A DNA stretch of 64,000 bases from Streptomyces marincola (GTDB taxonomy: Bacteria; Actinomycetota; Actinomycetes; Streptomycetales; Streptomycetaceae). This document shows positions 54,269-63,038 of the stretch, piece after piece. Position numbers and translations under genes: made by a program. The notes below the pieces were generated by a model. The model searched no databases. It saw only the letters and a list, made by a program, of their open reading frames with translations, and was not told the origin of the DNA. Where the stretch lies: positions 4,669,001 through 4,733,000 of the forward strand of contig NZ_CP084541.1 of the NCBI RefSeq assembly GCF_020410765.1, in the 5' to 3' direction. Within the stretch, counting starts at the first letter, position 1. Each line of letters opens with the position of its first letter.

Positions 54269-54907
54269 TCAGTGCTGCTGGGCGGGCTGGATGGGGAAGC
54301 CCGCGATGCCGCGCCAGGCGAGCCCCGCGGTCAGGGTGCGGGCGACGTCCCCCGGGATCTGCTGCCCCGAGCTGAGCCAGTGCCGCGCGGTGATCTGCGC
54401 CATGCCGCACAGGCTGACGGCCAGCAGCATCGCCTGGTCCTCCGGCAGGTCCGCGTCCTCGGCGATGAGCGGCGAGACCAGCTTCGCGCAGTCGAGCGCG
54501 ACCTGGTCGACGCGCTCGCGCACCGAGGGCTCGTTCGTCAGGTCCGATTCGAACACGAGCCGGAACGCGCCGCCCTCGTGCTCCACGTAGGAGAAGTAGG
54601 CGTCCATGGTGGCGGCGATGCGCTGCTTGTTGTCGCTGGTGGCGGCGAGCGCCTGGCGCACCGCGCGCACCAGGGACTCGCAGTGCTGGTCGAGCAGCGC
54701 GAGGTACAGCTCCAGCTTTCCGGGGAAGTGCTGGTAGAGCACCGGCTTGCTGACGCCGGCGCGGTCCGCGATGTCGTCCATGGCCGCCGCGTGGTAGCCC
54801 TGCGCGACGAACACCTCCTGGGCCGCGCCCAGGAGCTGATTGCGCCGGGCCCGTCGCGGCAGGCGTGTGCCCCGCGGACGCGCCTCGGTCTGCTCAGTGG
54901 CGCTCAC
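54269..54907 (-). CDS. TetR-family regulator (FasR/Rv3208-like by context)
   Basis: This 212-residue repressor-type protein has the TetR helix-turn-helix with MDDIADRAGVSKPVLYQHFP around residues 40-60 and an all-helical ligand domain. Position beside DUF3107, DUF3152 and moeZ matches M. tuberculosis Rv3208, the fatty-acid-synthesis regulator FasR. That function is inferred from neighbours and may not hold in Streptomyces, where a different protein carries the FasR name. The GTG start follows GGGAGGCGG. Confidence 0.82.
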   Translation of the reverse strand: MSATEQTEARPRGTRLPRRARRNQLLGAAQEVFVAQGYHAAAMDDIADRAGVSKPVLYQHFPGKLELYLALLDQHCESLVRAVRQALAATSDNKQRIAATMDAYFSYVEHEGGAFRLVFESDLTNEPSVRERVDQVALDCAKLVSPLIAEDADLPEDQAMLLAVSLCGMAQITARHWLSSGQQIPGDVARTLTAGLAWRGIAGFPIQPAQQH

Positions 54908-55031
54908 GGCCGCCTCCCGGTGTTGATCCCTGCGCTGTGCGCGTCCTGGCCGCGCGTCGTTTCCGCCATCGTACGTTCGTACCGTCGCGGAGCGTGCATC
55001 GTGAGCCCACGGTTCCCCTCCGCGAACGGCG

Positions 55032-55274
55032 TCACCGGTACTCGTCCTCGTCCGGCTCGACGCTCCTGGCCTGCTCCGCGGCGTCCGCCGGGTCGGCCCC
55101 GTCCGGGAGGCCGCCGTCCGGTGGCACGTCACGCGGAGCCACCAGTGACCTGCGCTGCTCCGCGGCGTCGGCCTCGGGCGCCTCGGCGTCGAGGCCGGCC
55201 GCGAGGAGTTCCCGCTCCCGTTCCTCGTCGAGGAATTCGTCGAACGTCTCCGGGTCCGTCGGGTCCTGGGTCAC
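55032..55274 (-). CDS. Small acidic hypothetical protein
   Basis: This 80-residue protein is very acidic (about one third Asp/Glu), with no Cys and no hydrophobic segment; it begins VTQDPTDPETFDEFLDEERE and is probably disordered. The GTG at 55274 has GAGGAGG at ideal spacing, the main support that it is real. It lies 124 bases before the TetR gene on the same strand. I do not recognise a function. Confidence 0.6.
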   Translation of the reverse strand: MTQDPTDPETFDEFLDEERERELLAAGLDAEAPEADAAEQRRSLVAPRDVPPDGGLPDGADPADAAEQARSVEPDEDEYR

Positions 55275-55547
55275 GCGCCGCCTCCTCGTGGGCCGTTCCG
55301 TTCCGCGTCCGTCTCCCGCCGTCCAGCCGACCGCCACCGCGTCGTGGCCGGGCAGCCGGCGGGGTCACTCCAGCGTAGGCCCTGTCGTCCGGATCCTCGC
55401 GTGGGCCGCGCTGCCGGTCCCGGGGGCCGGGAGCCGGGGGATCGGCCGTGGCCGCACGCGTCCGGACGGGGCGCCGGCCCGGCGGGGCGAACCCGCGAAA
55501 CACACGCCGGCCCGGAGGGGCGCGTGCCCCGGGGCGTGCCCGGCTCG

Positions 55548-55553
55548 TAGCAT
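55548..55553 (+). promoter_or_regulatory. Leaderless -10 box of the alpha/beta hydrolase gene at 55561
   Basis: TAGCAT ends 7 bases before the ATG at 55561 and includes the first bases of another in-frame ATG (55552), so 55561 is the likely start. The rest of the 286-base divergent gap shows nothing else convincing. Confidence 0.5.
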
Positions 55554-55560
55554 GGCGCCC

Positions 55561-56547
55561 ATGCCAACCACCGAGGAGCTGCGCGCGCAGGCGGCACTCG
55601 CCGCGACGGAGGGCTGGCCCGGAGTCCGGGACGGCGAAACCCTGCGGACGGTGTCCCTGCCCGGCATGACGCTCGCGGTGCGCCGCCGCGCCGCGACGAG
55701 GGACGGTCTGGAGCCGGCTCTCCTGGTGCACGGTCTGGGCGGTTCGTCCCGCAACTGGTCCTCCCTGATGCACCGTCTGGCGGACCTCGTCGAGTGCGAG
55801 GCGCTCGACCTGCCGGGTTTCGGCGCCTCCCCGCCGCCGGACAACGGCGACTACTCCGTGTACGGCCACGCCAGGGCCGTGATCCGCTTCCTCGACTCGC
55901 CCGCGCGCTCGGGCGCCGGGCCCGTTCACCTGTTCGGCAACTCGCTCGGCGGCGCCGTCGCCACGCGCGTCGCCGCGCTCCGGCCCGACCTGGTGCGCTC
56001 CCTCAGCCTGGTCTCGCCCGCGCTGCCCGAACTCGCGCCGCAGCGCAGCGCGTTGCCCACGGGGCTGCTCGGGCTCCCCGGCATGCCGCGGCTGCTGCCC
56101 CGGATGACGCGCGAACTGACGGCGGGCCAGCGGGCCAGGCAGGTGCTCCAGTTGTGCTATGGCAACCCCGCGCGCATCACCCCGGAGGACTTCGCCGCGG
56201 CGGAGGCCGAGCTGGAGCGGCGGCAGGCGCTGCCGTACTTCTGGGACTCCCTCACCCGGTCGGCGCGCGGGCTCGTCAACGCCTACACGCTGGGCGGCCA
56301 GCACTCGCTGTGGCGGCAGGCCGAACGCGTGCTCGCGCCGACGCTGCTGGTGTACGGCGTCCGCGACCGGCTCGTCTCCTTCCGGATGGCCCGGCGGGCC
56401 GGCCGGGCCTTCGGCTCCTCCCGGCTCGTGGTGCTTCCCGAGGCGGGGCACATGGCCATGATGGAATACCCGGACGAAGTGGCCTCGGCCTTTCGCGAGT
56501 TCGTCGCGGTGGCCGCCGCGCCCCCGGGTGGCCAGGGAGCCCCATGA
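55561..56547 (+). CDS. Alpha/beta hydrolase
   Basis: This 328-residue protein has VHGLGGSSRNW (oxyanion loop), FGNSLGG (nucleophile Ser), Asp in YGVRDRLVSF and His in PEAGHMAMMEYP. Substrate is unknown; homologues are near DUF3152 in many actinobacteria. The start at 55561 rests on the TAGCAT leaderless box. The stop overlaps the next ATG by 4 bases, so it is coupled to the DUF3152 gene. Confidence 0.87.
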   Translation: MPTTEELRAQAALAATEGWPGVRDGETLRTVSLPGMTLAVRRRAATRDGLEPALLVHGLGGSSRNWSSLMHRLADLVECEALDLPGFGASPPPDNGDYSVYGHARAVIRFLDSPARSGAGPVHLFGNSLGGAVATRVAALRPDLVRSLSLVSPALPELAPQRSALPTGLLGLPGMPRLLPRMTRELTAGQRARQVLQLCYGNPARITPEDFAAAEAELERRQALPYFWDSLTRSARGLVNAYTLGGQHSLWRQAERVLAPTLLVYGVRDRLVSFRMARRAGRAFGSSRLVVLPEAGHMAMMEYPDEVASAFREFVAVAAAPPGGQGAP

Positions 56548-57602
56548 ACCATCGCGACGCCCCAGTACCGCCGCACGCAGGACCGCGCCAGGAGTATGTC
56601 GATGCCTTCGACGCCCTCGACACCGACGGAAACGAACAGCAGCAGCGACAGCAGGAACAGCAGGCGGAGCGGCGCATTCCGGGGCAGCGGAGCGCGGAGC
56701 AGGAGGAGCAGGCGCCGGGCGGGCGCCGCCGCGGGCCGGGCAGGCACGGCATGCCCGGGGATAGCCGGCGGCACCGGCGCCGCAAGGGCGGCTGGGGCCG
56801 GACGCTGACGGGCATCGCCGCCGCGGCCGTGGTCACCGCGCTCGGTGTGGCGGTCGCGGTCCGGGTGGCGGGCCCCGACGCGGGCGGCGCCGACCTGGCG
56901 GACGCGGTGCAGCCGGGTCCTGGCGGCGCGAGTGAGCCGCTCGCGGAACAGGACGGGCCCGCGCCCCCGCCCGCGGAGCCGAGCATGCCGCCGGAGCCGG
57001 CCTACGAGGAACTGCTCGCCACCGAGTTCGAGCTCGACCCAGGGCTGACCGGTTCCGGCGAGCTGGTGCCCGTGCCGGGGACGGCCGAGGCGGCCAATCC
57101 CGGTGCGACGACCGAACTGCGCTACCGCGTGGACGTGGAGGACCGCATCGGCCTCGACCCCGAGCTGTTCGCCGAGGCCGTGCACCGCACGCTGAACGAC
57201 GACCGGGGCTGGGGCAACGGCGACGAGCGCTCCTTCACCCGGGTCTCGGCCGGCGACCACGACTTCGTCGTCACCCTGGCGAGTCCCGGCACGACCGCCG
57301 ACTGGTGCGCCAGGGCCGGCCTCGACACCACCGTGGACAACGTCTCCTGCAACGCGTCGACCACCGAGCGCGTCATGATCAACGCGTGGCGCTGGGCCCA
57401 GGGCGCGGAGACGTTCGGCGACGACATCGCCGGGTACCGGCAGATGCTCATCAACCACGAGGTGGGGCACCGGCTCGGCTACGGGCACGTGACGTGCCCC
57501 GCCGAGGGCGCGCTCGCGCCCGTGATGATGCAGCAGACCAAGTTCCTCACGATGAACGGCCTGACGTGCCGCCCCAACCCGTGGCCGCACCCGGACAACT
57601 GA
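56544..57602 (+). CDS. DUF3152 membrane-anchored metzincin-like protein
   Basis: This 352-residue protein has a charged, Gln/Arg-rich cytoplasmic N-terminus (several QQQ/QEQQ runs), a membrane helix near residues 92-115 (LTGIAAAAVVTALGVAVAV), an acidic Pro-rich linker and the DUF3152 domain. That domain contains HEVGHRLGYGH, the zinc-binding His-x3-His-x5-His of metzincin proteases, so it is probably a surface protease of unknown target. It is coupled to the upstream hydrolase. A LacI-type palindrome lies 10 bases after the stop. Confidence 0.87.
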   Translation: MNHRDAPVPPHAGPRQEYVDAFDALDTDGNEQQQRQQEQQAERRIPGQRSAEQEEQAPGGRRRGPGRHGMPGDSRRHRRRKGGWGRTLTGIAAAAVVTALGVAVAVRVAGPDAGGADLADAVQPGPGGASEPLAEQDGPAPPPAEPSMPPEPAYEELLATEFELDPGLTGSGELVPVPGTAEAANPGATTELRYRVDVEDRIGLDPELFAEAVHRTLNDDRGWGNGDERSFTRVSAGDHDFVVTLASPGTTADWCARAGLDTTVDNVSCNASTTERVMINAWRWAQGAETFGDDIAGYRQMLINHEVGHRLGYGHVTCPAEGALAPVMMQQTKFLTMNGLTCRPNPWPHPDN

Positions 57603-57611
57603 CCAGGACCA

Positions 57612-57621
57612 AAGCGCTTTA
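57612..57621. promoter_or_regulatory. AAAGCGCTTT palindrome, LacI-family-type operator
   Basis: AAAGCGCTTT is a perfect palindrome with the central CG typical of LacI/GalR operators. It stands in the 150-base gap between the DUF3152 gene and the glycosyltransferase. A 7-base hairpin GGCGGAC/GTCCGCC (57672-57689) follows. No LacI-family gene lies in the window. Confidence 0.35.
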
Positions 57622-57752
57622 ACGACGCGGCCTGGCCTCAAGTCACGAATCTTCACCCCTTCTGATGGAGTGGCGGACAACCGTCCGCCGCGCCCGGCTC
57701 ATGTAGACATACCGTCTTTCCGACACGGAGCTGCCAGACAGGGGGTGCGCCG

Positions 57753-59441
57753 GTGCGCGTCGCTTTGCTCACAGAGGGTGGGTACCCGTTCGCACAGGGC
57801 GAGTCGGTCGCCTGGTGCGACCGGCTGCTGCACGGCCTGCCGGAGCACGAGTTCGACGTGCTCGCGCTCAGCCGCTTCAGCCGGCAGGAACGCGGCCCGC
57901 GCCGACCGCCGCCCGGCAACGTGCGCGAGGTGCGCACGGCGCCGCTGTGGGGGGCGCCGCGGGGGATCGGGGCACCGCCGGGCGCGCCCCGCGCGTGGGC
58001 CCGGGTCTCCTGCGGCCTCGCGCGTCGTTTCGCCGCGTCCTTCGCCGAGCTCGCCGCGGCGCTCTGCCCCGGGGACCACGCGCCCGGGCAGGCGCGTTCC
58101 CGGCCGCAGGCGGACCGCTTCGCCGACGGCCTCTACGGCCTCGCGGATCTCGCCGCCGCGCACGGCGGACTCGGCACGTGGCTGAGGTCCGAGGACGCCG
58201 TGCGCGTCCTGGAGGCCGTCTGCCGCGCCCGGCACGCGCCGCGCGCGGTCAGGGGCGCGCGCGCGGCCGACCTGCTCGCCGTCGCGGACCGGCTGGAGCG
58301 GGCGCTGCGGCCCCTGTCCCTCGACTGGTACGGGCGGGCGGGCGGGCCGGGACCGCGGGACCTGAGCCACGCGGTCGGCACGGGCCCCGCCGCGCTCGCC
58401 GGCCTGGTGGCCAGGCACCGCCACGGCACCCCGCTGCTCATCACCGAGTACGGCGCGCGGCTGCGCGATCACCACCTGGCGAACGGCGCGGGCCCCGGCG
58501 CGCACGCCGACGCGTTCCCCGCCGGTCTCGGAACGGCGGCCGCGGCGCACGCCGTGGCGGGGCCGGGCGGGGTGGCGCCGGTGCGCGCGCTGCTCGCGGC
58601 GTTCCGCGTGCGCCTGGCGCGCGAGGCGTACCGCGGGGCCGCGCTGATCACGCCGGGCGACAGCGCGGCGCGCCGCCGGCGGGAAGCCCAGGGGGCGGGG
58701 CCGGGATGGCCGCGCACGGTCCGCCCCGAGCCCGGTGCCGGCCTCTTCCGCGCGGTGGCGGGCGGCCGGCCCCCCGCCGCGCCGCCCACGCTGGTGCGGG
58801 TGGGCCGGGCGGAGCCGGACCAGGAGCTGGACTGGCTGCTGCGCGTGTTCCAGGACGTGCGCGCCGCCGAGCCGGCCGCGCGGTTGCTGGTCGTGGGCGC
58901 ACCGGCGCGCGGGCGGGCGGAGACCGGCCACCTCGCGCGGTGCCGGGCGCTGGCGGCGCGCCTGTTCCCGTCGCGCGGGAAGCCGAGTCCCGTCACGTTC
59001 ACCGAGGTCGGCACCGCCGAGGTCCCGACCCTCGCGGACGCCTACGCGGGTGGTGGCGTCGTGGTGCGCTGCGGCGCGGCCAGGGGGTACCCGCCGGCGC
59101 TGATCGAGGCCATGCTCCGGGCCCGCGCCATCGTGTCCACGGACACGGGAGCGGTGGTCGAGGCGGTCGGTGACACCGGGCTCGTGGTGCCGCACGGCGA
59201 CCGGGCGGCCTTCGCGGCTGCCTGCGTCTCGCTGCTGCGCGACCCGGCCCGCGGCGCGCGCCTCGGCGCGGCGGCCCGCGCCCGCGCGCTCGACCTGTTC
59301 TCCGTCGAACGCGATGCCGCCGCGTTCGCCGCCGTCTACCGGGAGGTCGGGCACGAAGGCGTGGCGGCGCGCGCCGGCGCGGCGGCCCGCGCGGGCCTGG
59401 AGCCGATACGCGCCGCGACCGCGGGGAGGGAGCCGGCGTGA
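57753..59441 (+). CDS. DUF3492/PelF-type glycosyltransferase, probably divergent
   Basis: This 562-residue protein begins VALLTEGGYPFAQGESVAWC, the DUF3492 start, and has a GT4-type C-terminal domain with GYPPALIEAMLRARAIVSTD and TGLVVPHGD. Family members normally show a Lys in the donor loop after the GR pair and TEHG at the acceptor side; here they read VGRAEPDQEL and ITEYG, so two usual active-site residues are missing. It may be inactive or use a different donor. The GTG start is supported by conservation, with CAGGGGG upstream. A low-complexity region follows at once. Confidence 0.75.
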   Translation: MRVALLTEGGYPFAQGESVAWCDRLLHGLPEHEFDVLALSRFSRQERGPRRPPPGNVREVRTAPLWGAPRGIGAPPGAPRAWARVSCGLARRFAASFAELAAALCPGDHAPGQARSRPQADRFADGLYGLADLAAAHGGLGTWLRSEDAVRVLEAVCRARHAPRAVRGARAADLLAVADRLERALRPLSLDWYGRAGGPGPRDLSHAVGTGPAALAGLVARHRHGTPLLITEYGARLRDHHLANGAGPGAHADAFPAGLGTAAAAHAVAGPGGVAPVRALLAAFRVRLAREAYRGAALITPGDSAARRRREAQGAGPGWPRTVRPEPGAGLFRAVAGGRPPAAPPTLVRVGRAEPDQELDWLLRVFQDVRAAEPAARLLVVGAPARGRAETGHLARCRALAARLFPSRGKPSPVTFTEVGTAEVPTLADAYAGGGVVVRCGAARGYPPALIEAMLRARAIVSTDTGAVVEAVGDTGLVVPHGDRAAFAAACVSLLRDPARGARLGAAARARALDLFSVERDAAAFAAVYREVGHEGVAARAGAAARAGLEPIRAATAGREPA

Positions 59442-59974
59442 TGTCGCCCGCCGGCCCGTGCACCGACCTGCCCGGCGGTCCCGGCGCGCCGCGCGGCCGT
59501 CGGGCGCCGCGCGGGCGCGCGGGCGCTGCGCCGGCGGGCGCCGCCGCCCCGGGACCGGCCGCGCCCGCGCGCCGCGCCCCGGCGCGCGAGCGCCCCTCGT
59601 GCCGCCCCGCTGACCCGCGGCGCCGCCTCCGCCGCCGTCCCGCACGCCCGTTCCCCGCCCGCGGCCGGGTGCGGCTGCCGACCGCCCCCCTCGCGGCCGC
59701 CCTGCCCGTCCGCCCCACCGCCGGATCCGGCCCGCCCTCCGGATCCGGCCCGCCCTCCGGGACCGGCGCGTTCCCGGCCGGCCCCGGCCTCCCGCCCCCC
59801 GCCGCCGCGCGCGCCGACGCGGCAGCCGCGGCACCGCCCGCCCCCCTCCCTCCCGGCCGGTTCCCGCCGCGCTGACCACCGCGGGGCCCGCCCCCCGGCC
59901 TCTCGCCCCACGTCCCCCGCCCCCGAGACAACCGATCCCACGCAGAACACGCAGAACAAGAGGAGCAACGACCG
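59442..59974. other. Low-complexity, GC-extreme gap without a convincing gene
   Basis: Between the glycosyltransferase and the epimerase lie about 585 bases. An open frame to 59875 begins in the glycosyltransferase stop codon (GTGATG), but its product is almost only Ala, Pro, Gly and Arg with an 18-base tandem repeat at 59721-59756, and the opposite strand is open too. It is probably noncoding or a decayed gene. A 9-base tandem duplication (ACGCAGAAC) sits at 59940-59957, before a good ribosome site. Confidence 0.5.
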
Positions 59975-60031
59975 ATGACCCGACACCTGCCCGGCACCCC
60001 CGCCGCTTTTCCCGGGGAGGCCGTCCGATGA
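59975..60031 (+). CDS. 18-codon mini-ORF coupled to the epimerase gene
   Basis: The ATG at 59975 has GAGGAG (59960-59965) upstream and reads MTRHLPGTPAAFPGEAVR to a TGA that overlaps the epimerase ATG by 4 bases. It could be a coupling leader peptide, or the fused ends of a gene that lost its middle. The ribosome site and the ATGA overlap are seen; function is inference. Confidence 0.4.
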   Translation: MTRHLPGTPAAFPGEAVR

Positions 60032-60957
60032 GAGTGCTGCTGCTCGGAGCCGGCGGGTACCTGGGAAGGTTCGTGGCGGACCGGCTGCTCGCCGACCCCG
60101 CGGTCCAGCTCACCGCGCTCGGCCGCGGCGACGACGCGGACGTCCGTTTCGACCTCTCCACCGGCAGTCCCGGGGCGCTCACGCGGTTCCTCGACGCCGT
60201 GCACCCCGGCGTCGTGGTGAACTGCGCCGGTGCCATCCGAGGCACCGCGAGCGAACTGACCAGGCACAACACCGTCGCCACCGCCACGCTGTGCGAGTCG
60301 CTGCGGCGCAGCGGCTGCCGGGCCCGGCTGGTGCACCTGGGCTGTGCCGCCGAGTACGGCCCCTCGGCGAACGGCTCCTCGATCGCGGAGGACGCCGTCG
60401 CGCGGCCCGGCGGCCCGTACGGCGTCAGCAAGCTGGCGGCCACCGAGCTGGTGCTCGGTTCCGGTCTCGACGCCATCGTGCTCAGGGTGTTCTCGCCGAC
60501 CGGCCCGGGCACCCCGGCCGGCTCCCCGCTGGGCCGGCTGGCCGACTCGCTGCGGCGTGCGATGCAGCACGGCGACAGCGAGCTGAAGCTCGGCGGCCTC
60601 GCCGTCCAGCGGGACTTCGTGGACGTGCGGGACGTGGCGAGAGCGGTGCACGCGGCGACGCTCTCGGCGGCCCAGGGCGTGGTGAACATCGGCACCGGGC
60701 ACGCGGTCCGGCTGCGCGACGCGGCGTCCGCGCTGGCCCGCATCTCCGGCTACAGCGGCACGCTGCACGAGCTCGAAGGCCCGCAGGTGCCGCGGCAGCA
60801 CGGGGACGGGCCGCCGTTGCTGCCCTATCCGGACGGCTGCGGCGGCTGGCAGCAGGCGGACGTGCGGACCGCGCGCGACCGGCTCGGCTGGCGCGCGCGG
60901 ATCGGCCTGGAGGAGTCGCTGGCCGACATCTGGATGGAGGCCGCCTGCCGGATGTGA
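60028..60957 (+). CDS. NAD-dependent epimerase/dehydratase (extended SDR)
   Basis: This 309-residue Rossmann-fold protein has GAGGYLG at the N-terminus for NAD(P), the catalytic Tyr-x3-Lys in YGVSK (around residues 131-135) and the LRVFSPTGPG segment of sugar-nucleotide epimerases. It probably modifies a nucleotide sugar that the neighbouring glycosyltransferase could use. The ATG at 60028 follows CGGGGAGG and lies in the stop of the 18-codon ORF. Confidence 0.88.
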   Translation: MRVLLLGAGGYLGRFVADRLLADPAVQLTALGRGDDADVRFDLSTGSPGALTRFLDAVHPGVVVNCAGAIRGTASELTRHNTVATATLCESLRRSGCRARLVHLGCAAEYGPSANGSSIAEDAVARPGGPYGVSKLAATELVLGSGLDAIVLRVFSPTGPGTPAGSPLGRLADSLRRAMQHGDSELKLGGLAVQRDFVDVRDVARAVHAATLSAAQGVVNIGTGHAVRLRDAASALARISGYSGTLHELEGPQVPRQHGDGPPLLPYPDGCGGWQQADVRTARDRLGWRARIGLEESLADIWMEAACRM

Positions 60958-61074
60958 GCGAGTCCGGGCACTGAGCCGGTTCCGCCCGGACTGTGGACCA
61001 AGCGTCTCGGAATGGGACCGTTCGTGGCAGTGTTGAAGCGCATACGACTGTCCCTATGACCCAACGGAGTCACC

Positions 61075-62253
61075 GTGTCGCTGCCACCCCTGGTAGAGCC
61101 GGCCCCCGAGCTCACCGTCGACGAGGTCCGCAGGTATTCGCGCCACCTGATCATCCCGGACGTCGGGATGGACGGGCAGAAGCGGCTGAAGAACGCGAAG
61201 GTCCTGTGCGTGGGCGCGGGCGGCCTGGGGTCGCCCGCGCTCATGTACCTGGCCGCGGCCGGGGTGGGCACGCTGGGCATCGTGGAGTTCGACGAGGTGG
61301 ACGAGTCGAACCTCCAGCGGCAGATCATCCACAGCCAGGCGGACATCGGGAAGTCCAAGGCCCTCTCGGCCAAGGAGACCGTCGAGGGCATCAACCCGTA
61401 CGTGCGGGTCAACCTGCACGAGGAGCGCCTCGACTCCTCCAACGTGATGGAGATGTTCGCGCAGTACGACCTGATCGTCGACGGCACGGACAACTTCGCC
61501 ACCCGCTACCTGGTCAACGACGCGTGCGTGCTGCTCGGCAAGCCGTACGTGTGGGGCTCCATCTACCGGTTCGACGGCCAGGCCTCGGTGTTCTGGGCCG
61601 AGCACGGGCCCTGCTACCGCTGCCTGTACCCCGAGCCGCCGCCGCCCGGCATGGTCCCCTCCTGCGCCGAGGGCGGCGTGCTCGGCGTGCTGTGCGCGTC
61701 GATCGGGTCCATCCAGGTCACCGAGGCGATCAAGGTCCTGACCGGCACCGGCGAGCCGCTGCTCGGCCGGCTCATGATCTACGACGCCCTGGAGATGACG
61801 TACCGGCAGGTCAAGGTCCGCAAGGACCCGGACTGCGCTGTGTGCGGCGAGAACCCGACGGTCACCGAGCTGATCGACTACGAGGCGTTCTGCGGCGTGG
61901 TCTCGGACGAGGCGCAGGCGGCGGCCCTGGACGCGACGATCACGCCCAGGCAGCTCAAGGAGTGGATCGACGGCGACGAGAAGATCGACATCATCGACGT
62001 GCGGGAGCCGAACGAGTACGAGATCGTCTCGATCCCCGGCGCGCGGCTGATCCCGAAGAACGAGTTCCTGATGGGCAACGCCCTCAGCGACCTCCCGCAG
62101 GACAAGCGGATCGTCTTGCACTGCAAGACGGGTGTCCGGTCCGCGGAAGTCCTGGCCGTGCTGAAGAACGCCGGCTTCGCCGACGCCGTGCACGTCGGCG
62201 GCGGCGTGATCGGCTGGGTCAACCAGATCGAGCCCGAGAAGCCCGTCTACTGA
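61075..62253 (+). CDS. moeZ: MoeZ adenylyltransferase/sulfurtransferase
   Basis: This 392-residue protein activates and thiolates ubiquitin-like sulfur carriers for molybdopterin, thiocarboxylate cysteine synthesis and natural products. The E1-like domain has GAGGLGSP (48-55) and the Arg in NLQRQII, with the Zn pairs CYRC and CAVC. The C-terminal rhodanese domain has its catalytic Cys in LHCKTGVRS. The two domains together define MoeZ rather than MoeB. The GTG at 61075 follows CGGAG 6 bases upstream. Confidence 0.95.
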   Translation: MSLPPLVEPAPELTVDEVRRYSRHLIIPDVGMDGQKRLKNAKVLCVGAGGLGSPALMYLAAAGVGTLGIVEFDEVDESNLQRQIIHSQADIGKSKALSAKETVEGINPYVRVNLHEERLDSSNVMEMFAQYDLIVDGTDNFATRYLVNDACVLLGKPYVWGSIYRFDGQASVFWAEHGPCYRCLYPEPPPPGMVPSCAEGGVLGVLCASIGSIQVTEAIKVLTGTGEPLLGRLMIYDALEMTYRQVKVRKDPDCAVCGENPTVTELIDYEAFCGVVSDEAQAAALDATITPRQLKEWIDGDEKIDIIDVREPNEYEIVSIPGARLIPKNEFLMGNALSDLPQDKRIVLHCKTGVRSAEVLAVLKNAGFADAVHVGGGVIGWVNQIEPEKPVY

Positions 62254-62312
62254 CGGCCGGGCGCGCGGCGCCCGCACGCGCCGTGCCGCGCGCCCGTTCC
62301 TGCGCCCGTGCC

Positions 62313-62344
62313 GCCGTCCGCCGGGATAGCCCCCGGCGGACGGC
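62313..62344. terminator. Terminator between moeZ and the O-methyltransferase
   Basis: GCCGTCCGCCGGG (62313-62325) pairs perfectly with its complement at 62332-62344 across a 6-base loop between convergent genes. Confidence 0.75.
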
Positions 62345-62351
62345 GCCGCGG

Positions 62352-63032
62352 TCACCCGGCGTCCTCCCGGCCGCCCACGAGAACGAGCGCGAACCCGTCC
62401 CAGCCCTTGCCGCCCACCGTCTGGACGGCGGTCGCGGACAACCGCGGGTCGGCCGCGATCAGTTCGAGGACCCTGCGGGTGCCCCGGACGCCCGGGTCGG
62501 CGCTGTCCGCGTCGAGGACGGCCCCGCCGCGCACCACGTTGTCGAACACGATCACGCTGCCGGGGCGCGCCAGTTCCACCGCCCAGGCCAGGTAGTCCGG
62601 GTTGCTCGGCTTGTCGGCGTCGACGAAGACCAGGTCGAACGGGCCCTCGGGGCCGAGCGCGGGCAGCGTGCCGAGGGCGGGACCGACGCGGATGTCGACG
62701 ACGTCGCCGAGCCCGGCGCGGTCGATGTTCGCGCGCGCGACCTCGGCGTGCCGCGGCTCGGCCTCCAGCGTGATCAGCCGGCCGCCGGGCGGCAGGGCGC
62801 GGGCGAGCCAGATGGTGCTGTAGCCGCCGAGCGTGCCGATCTCAAGGACGGAACGGGCTCCGTGCACGCGGGCGAGCAGGTGCAGCAGTTTGCCCTGGCT
62901 CGGCGAGACGTTGATCGGGGGCAGCCCCGCGGCCTCCGAGGCCGCGAGTGCCGCGTCGAGGGCGGGGTCGGGGGCGAGGAGCAGCCCCGCGAAGTAGTCG
63001 TCGGTCCCGGACCACAGGTCGCTGTCTGACAT
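62352..63032 (-). CDS. Caffeoyl-CoA-type O-methyltransferase
   Basis: This 226-residue SAM-dependent enzyme has motif I VLEIGTLGGYST and the metal-binding Asp region FVDADKPSNPDYL, with Asn in VFDNVVRGG, as in cation-dependent catechol O-methyltransferases. The acceptor is unknown. The ATG has TAGGTT (63039-63044) 6 bases upstream and is leaderless. It shares the strand with the TAP-like gene but starts after that gene's 3' end. Confidence 0.92.
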   Translation of the reverse strand: MSDSDLWSGTDDYFAGLLLAPDPALDAALAASEAAGLPPINVSPSQGKLLHLLARVHGARSVLEIGTLGGYSTIWLARALPPGGRLITLEAEPRHAEVARANIDRAGLGDVVDIRVGPALGTLPALGPEGPFDLVFVDADKPSNPDYLAWAVELARPGSVIVFDNVVRGGAVLDADSADPGVRGTRRVLELIAADPRLSATAVQTVGGKGWDGFALVLVGGREDAG

Positions 63033-63038
63033 GCCGCG

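Noticed and set aside
59438..59875. 145-codon open frame starting in the glycosyltransferase stop
   Set aside because: The composition is almost only Ala, Pro, Gly and Arg, with a tandem repeat and an open opposite strand. No domain or strong start supports it, so it is described as a low-complexity gap.
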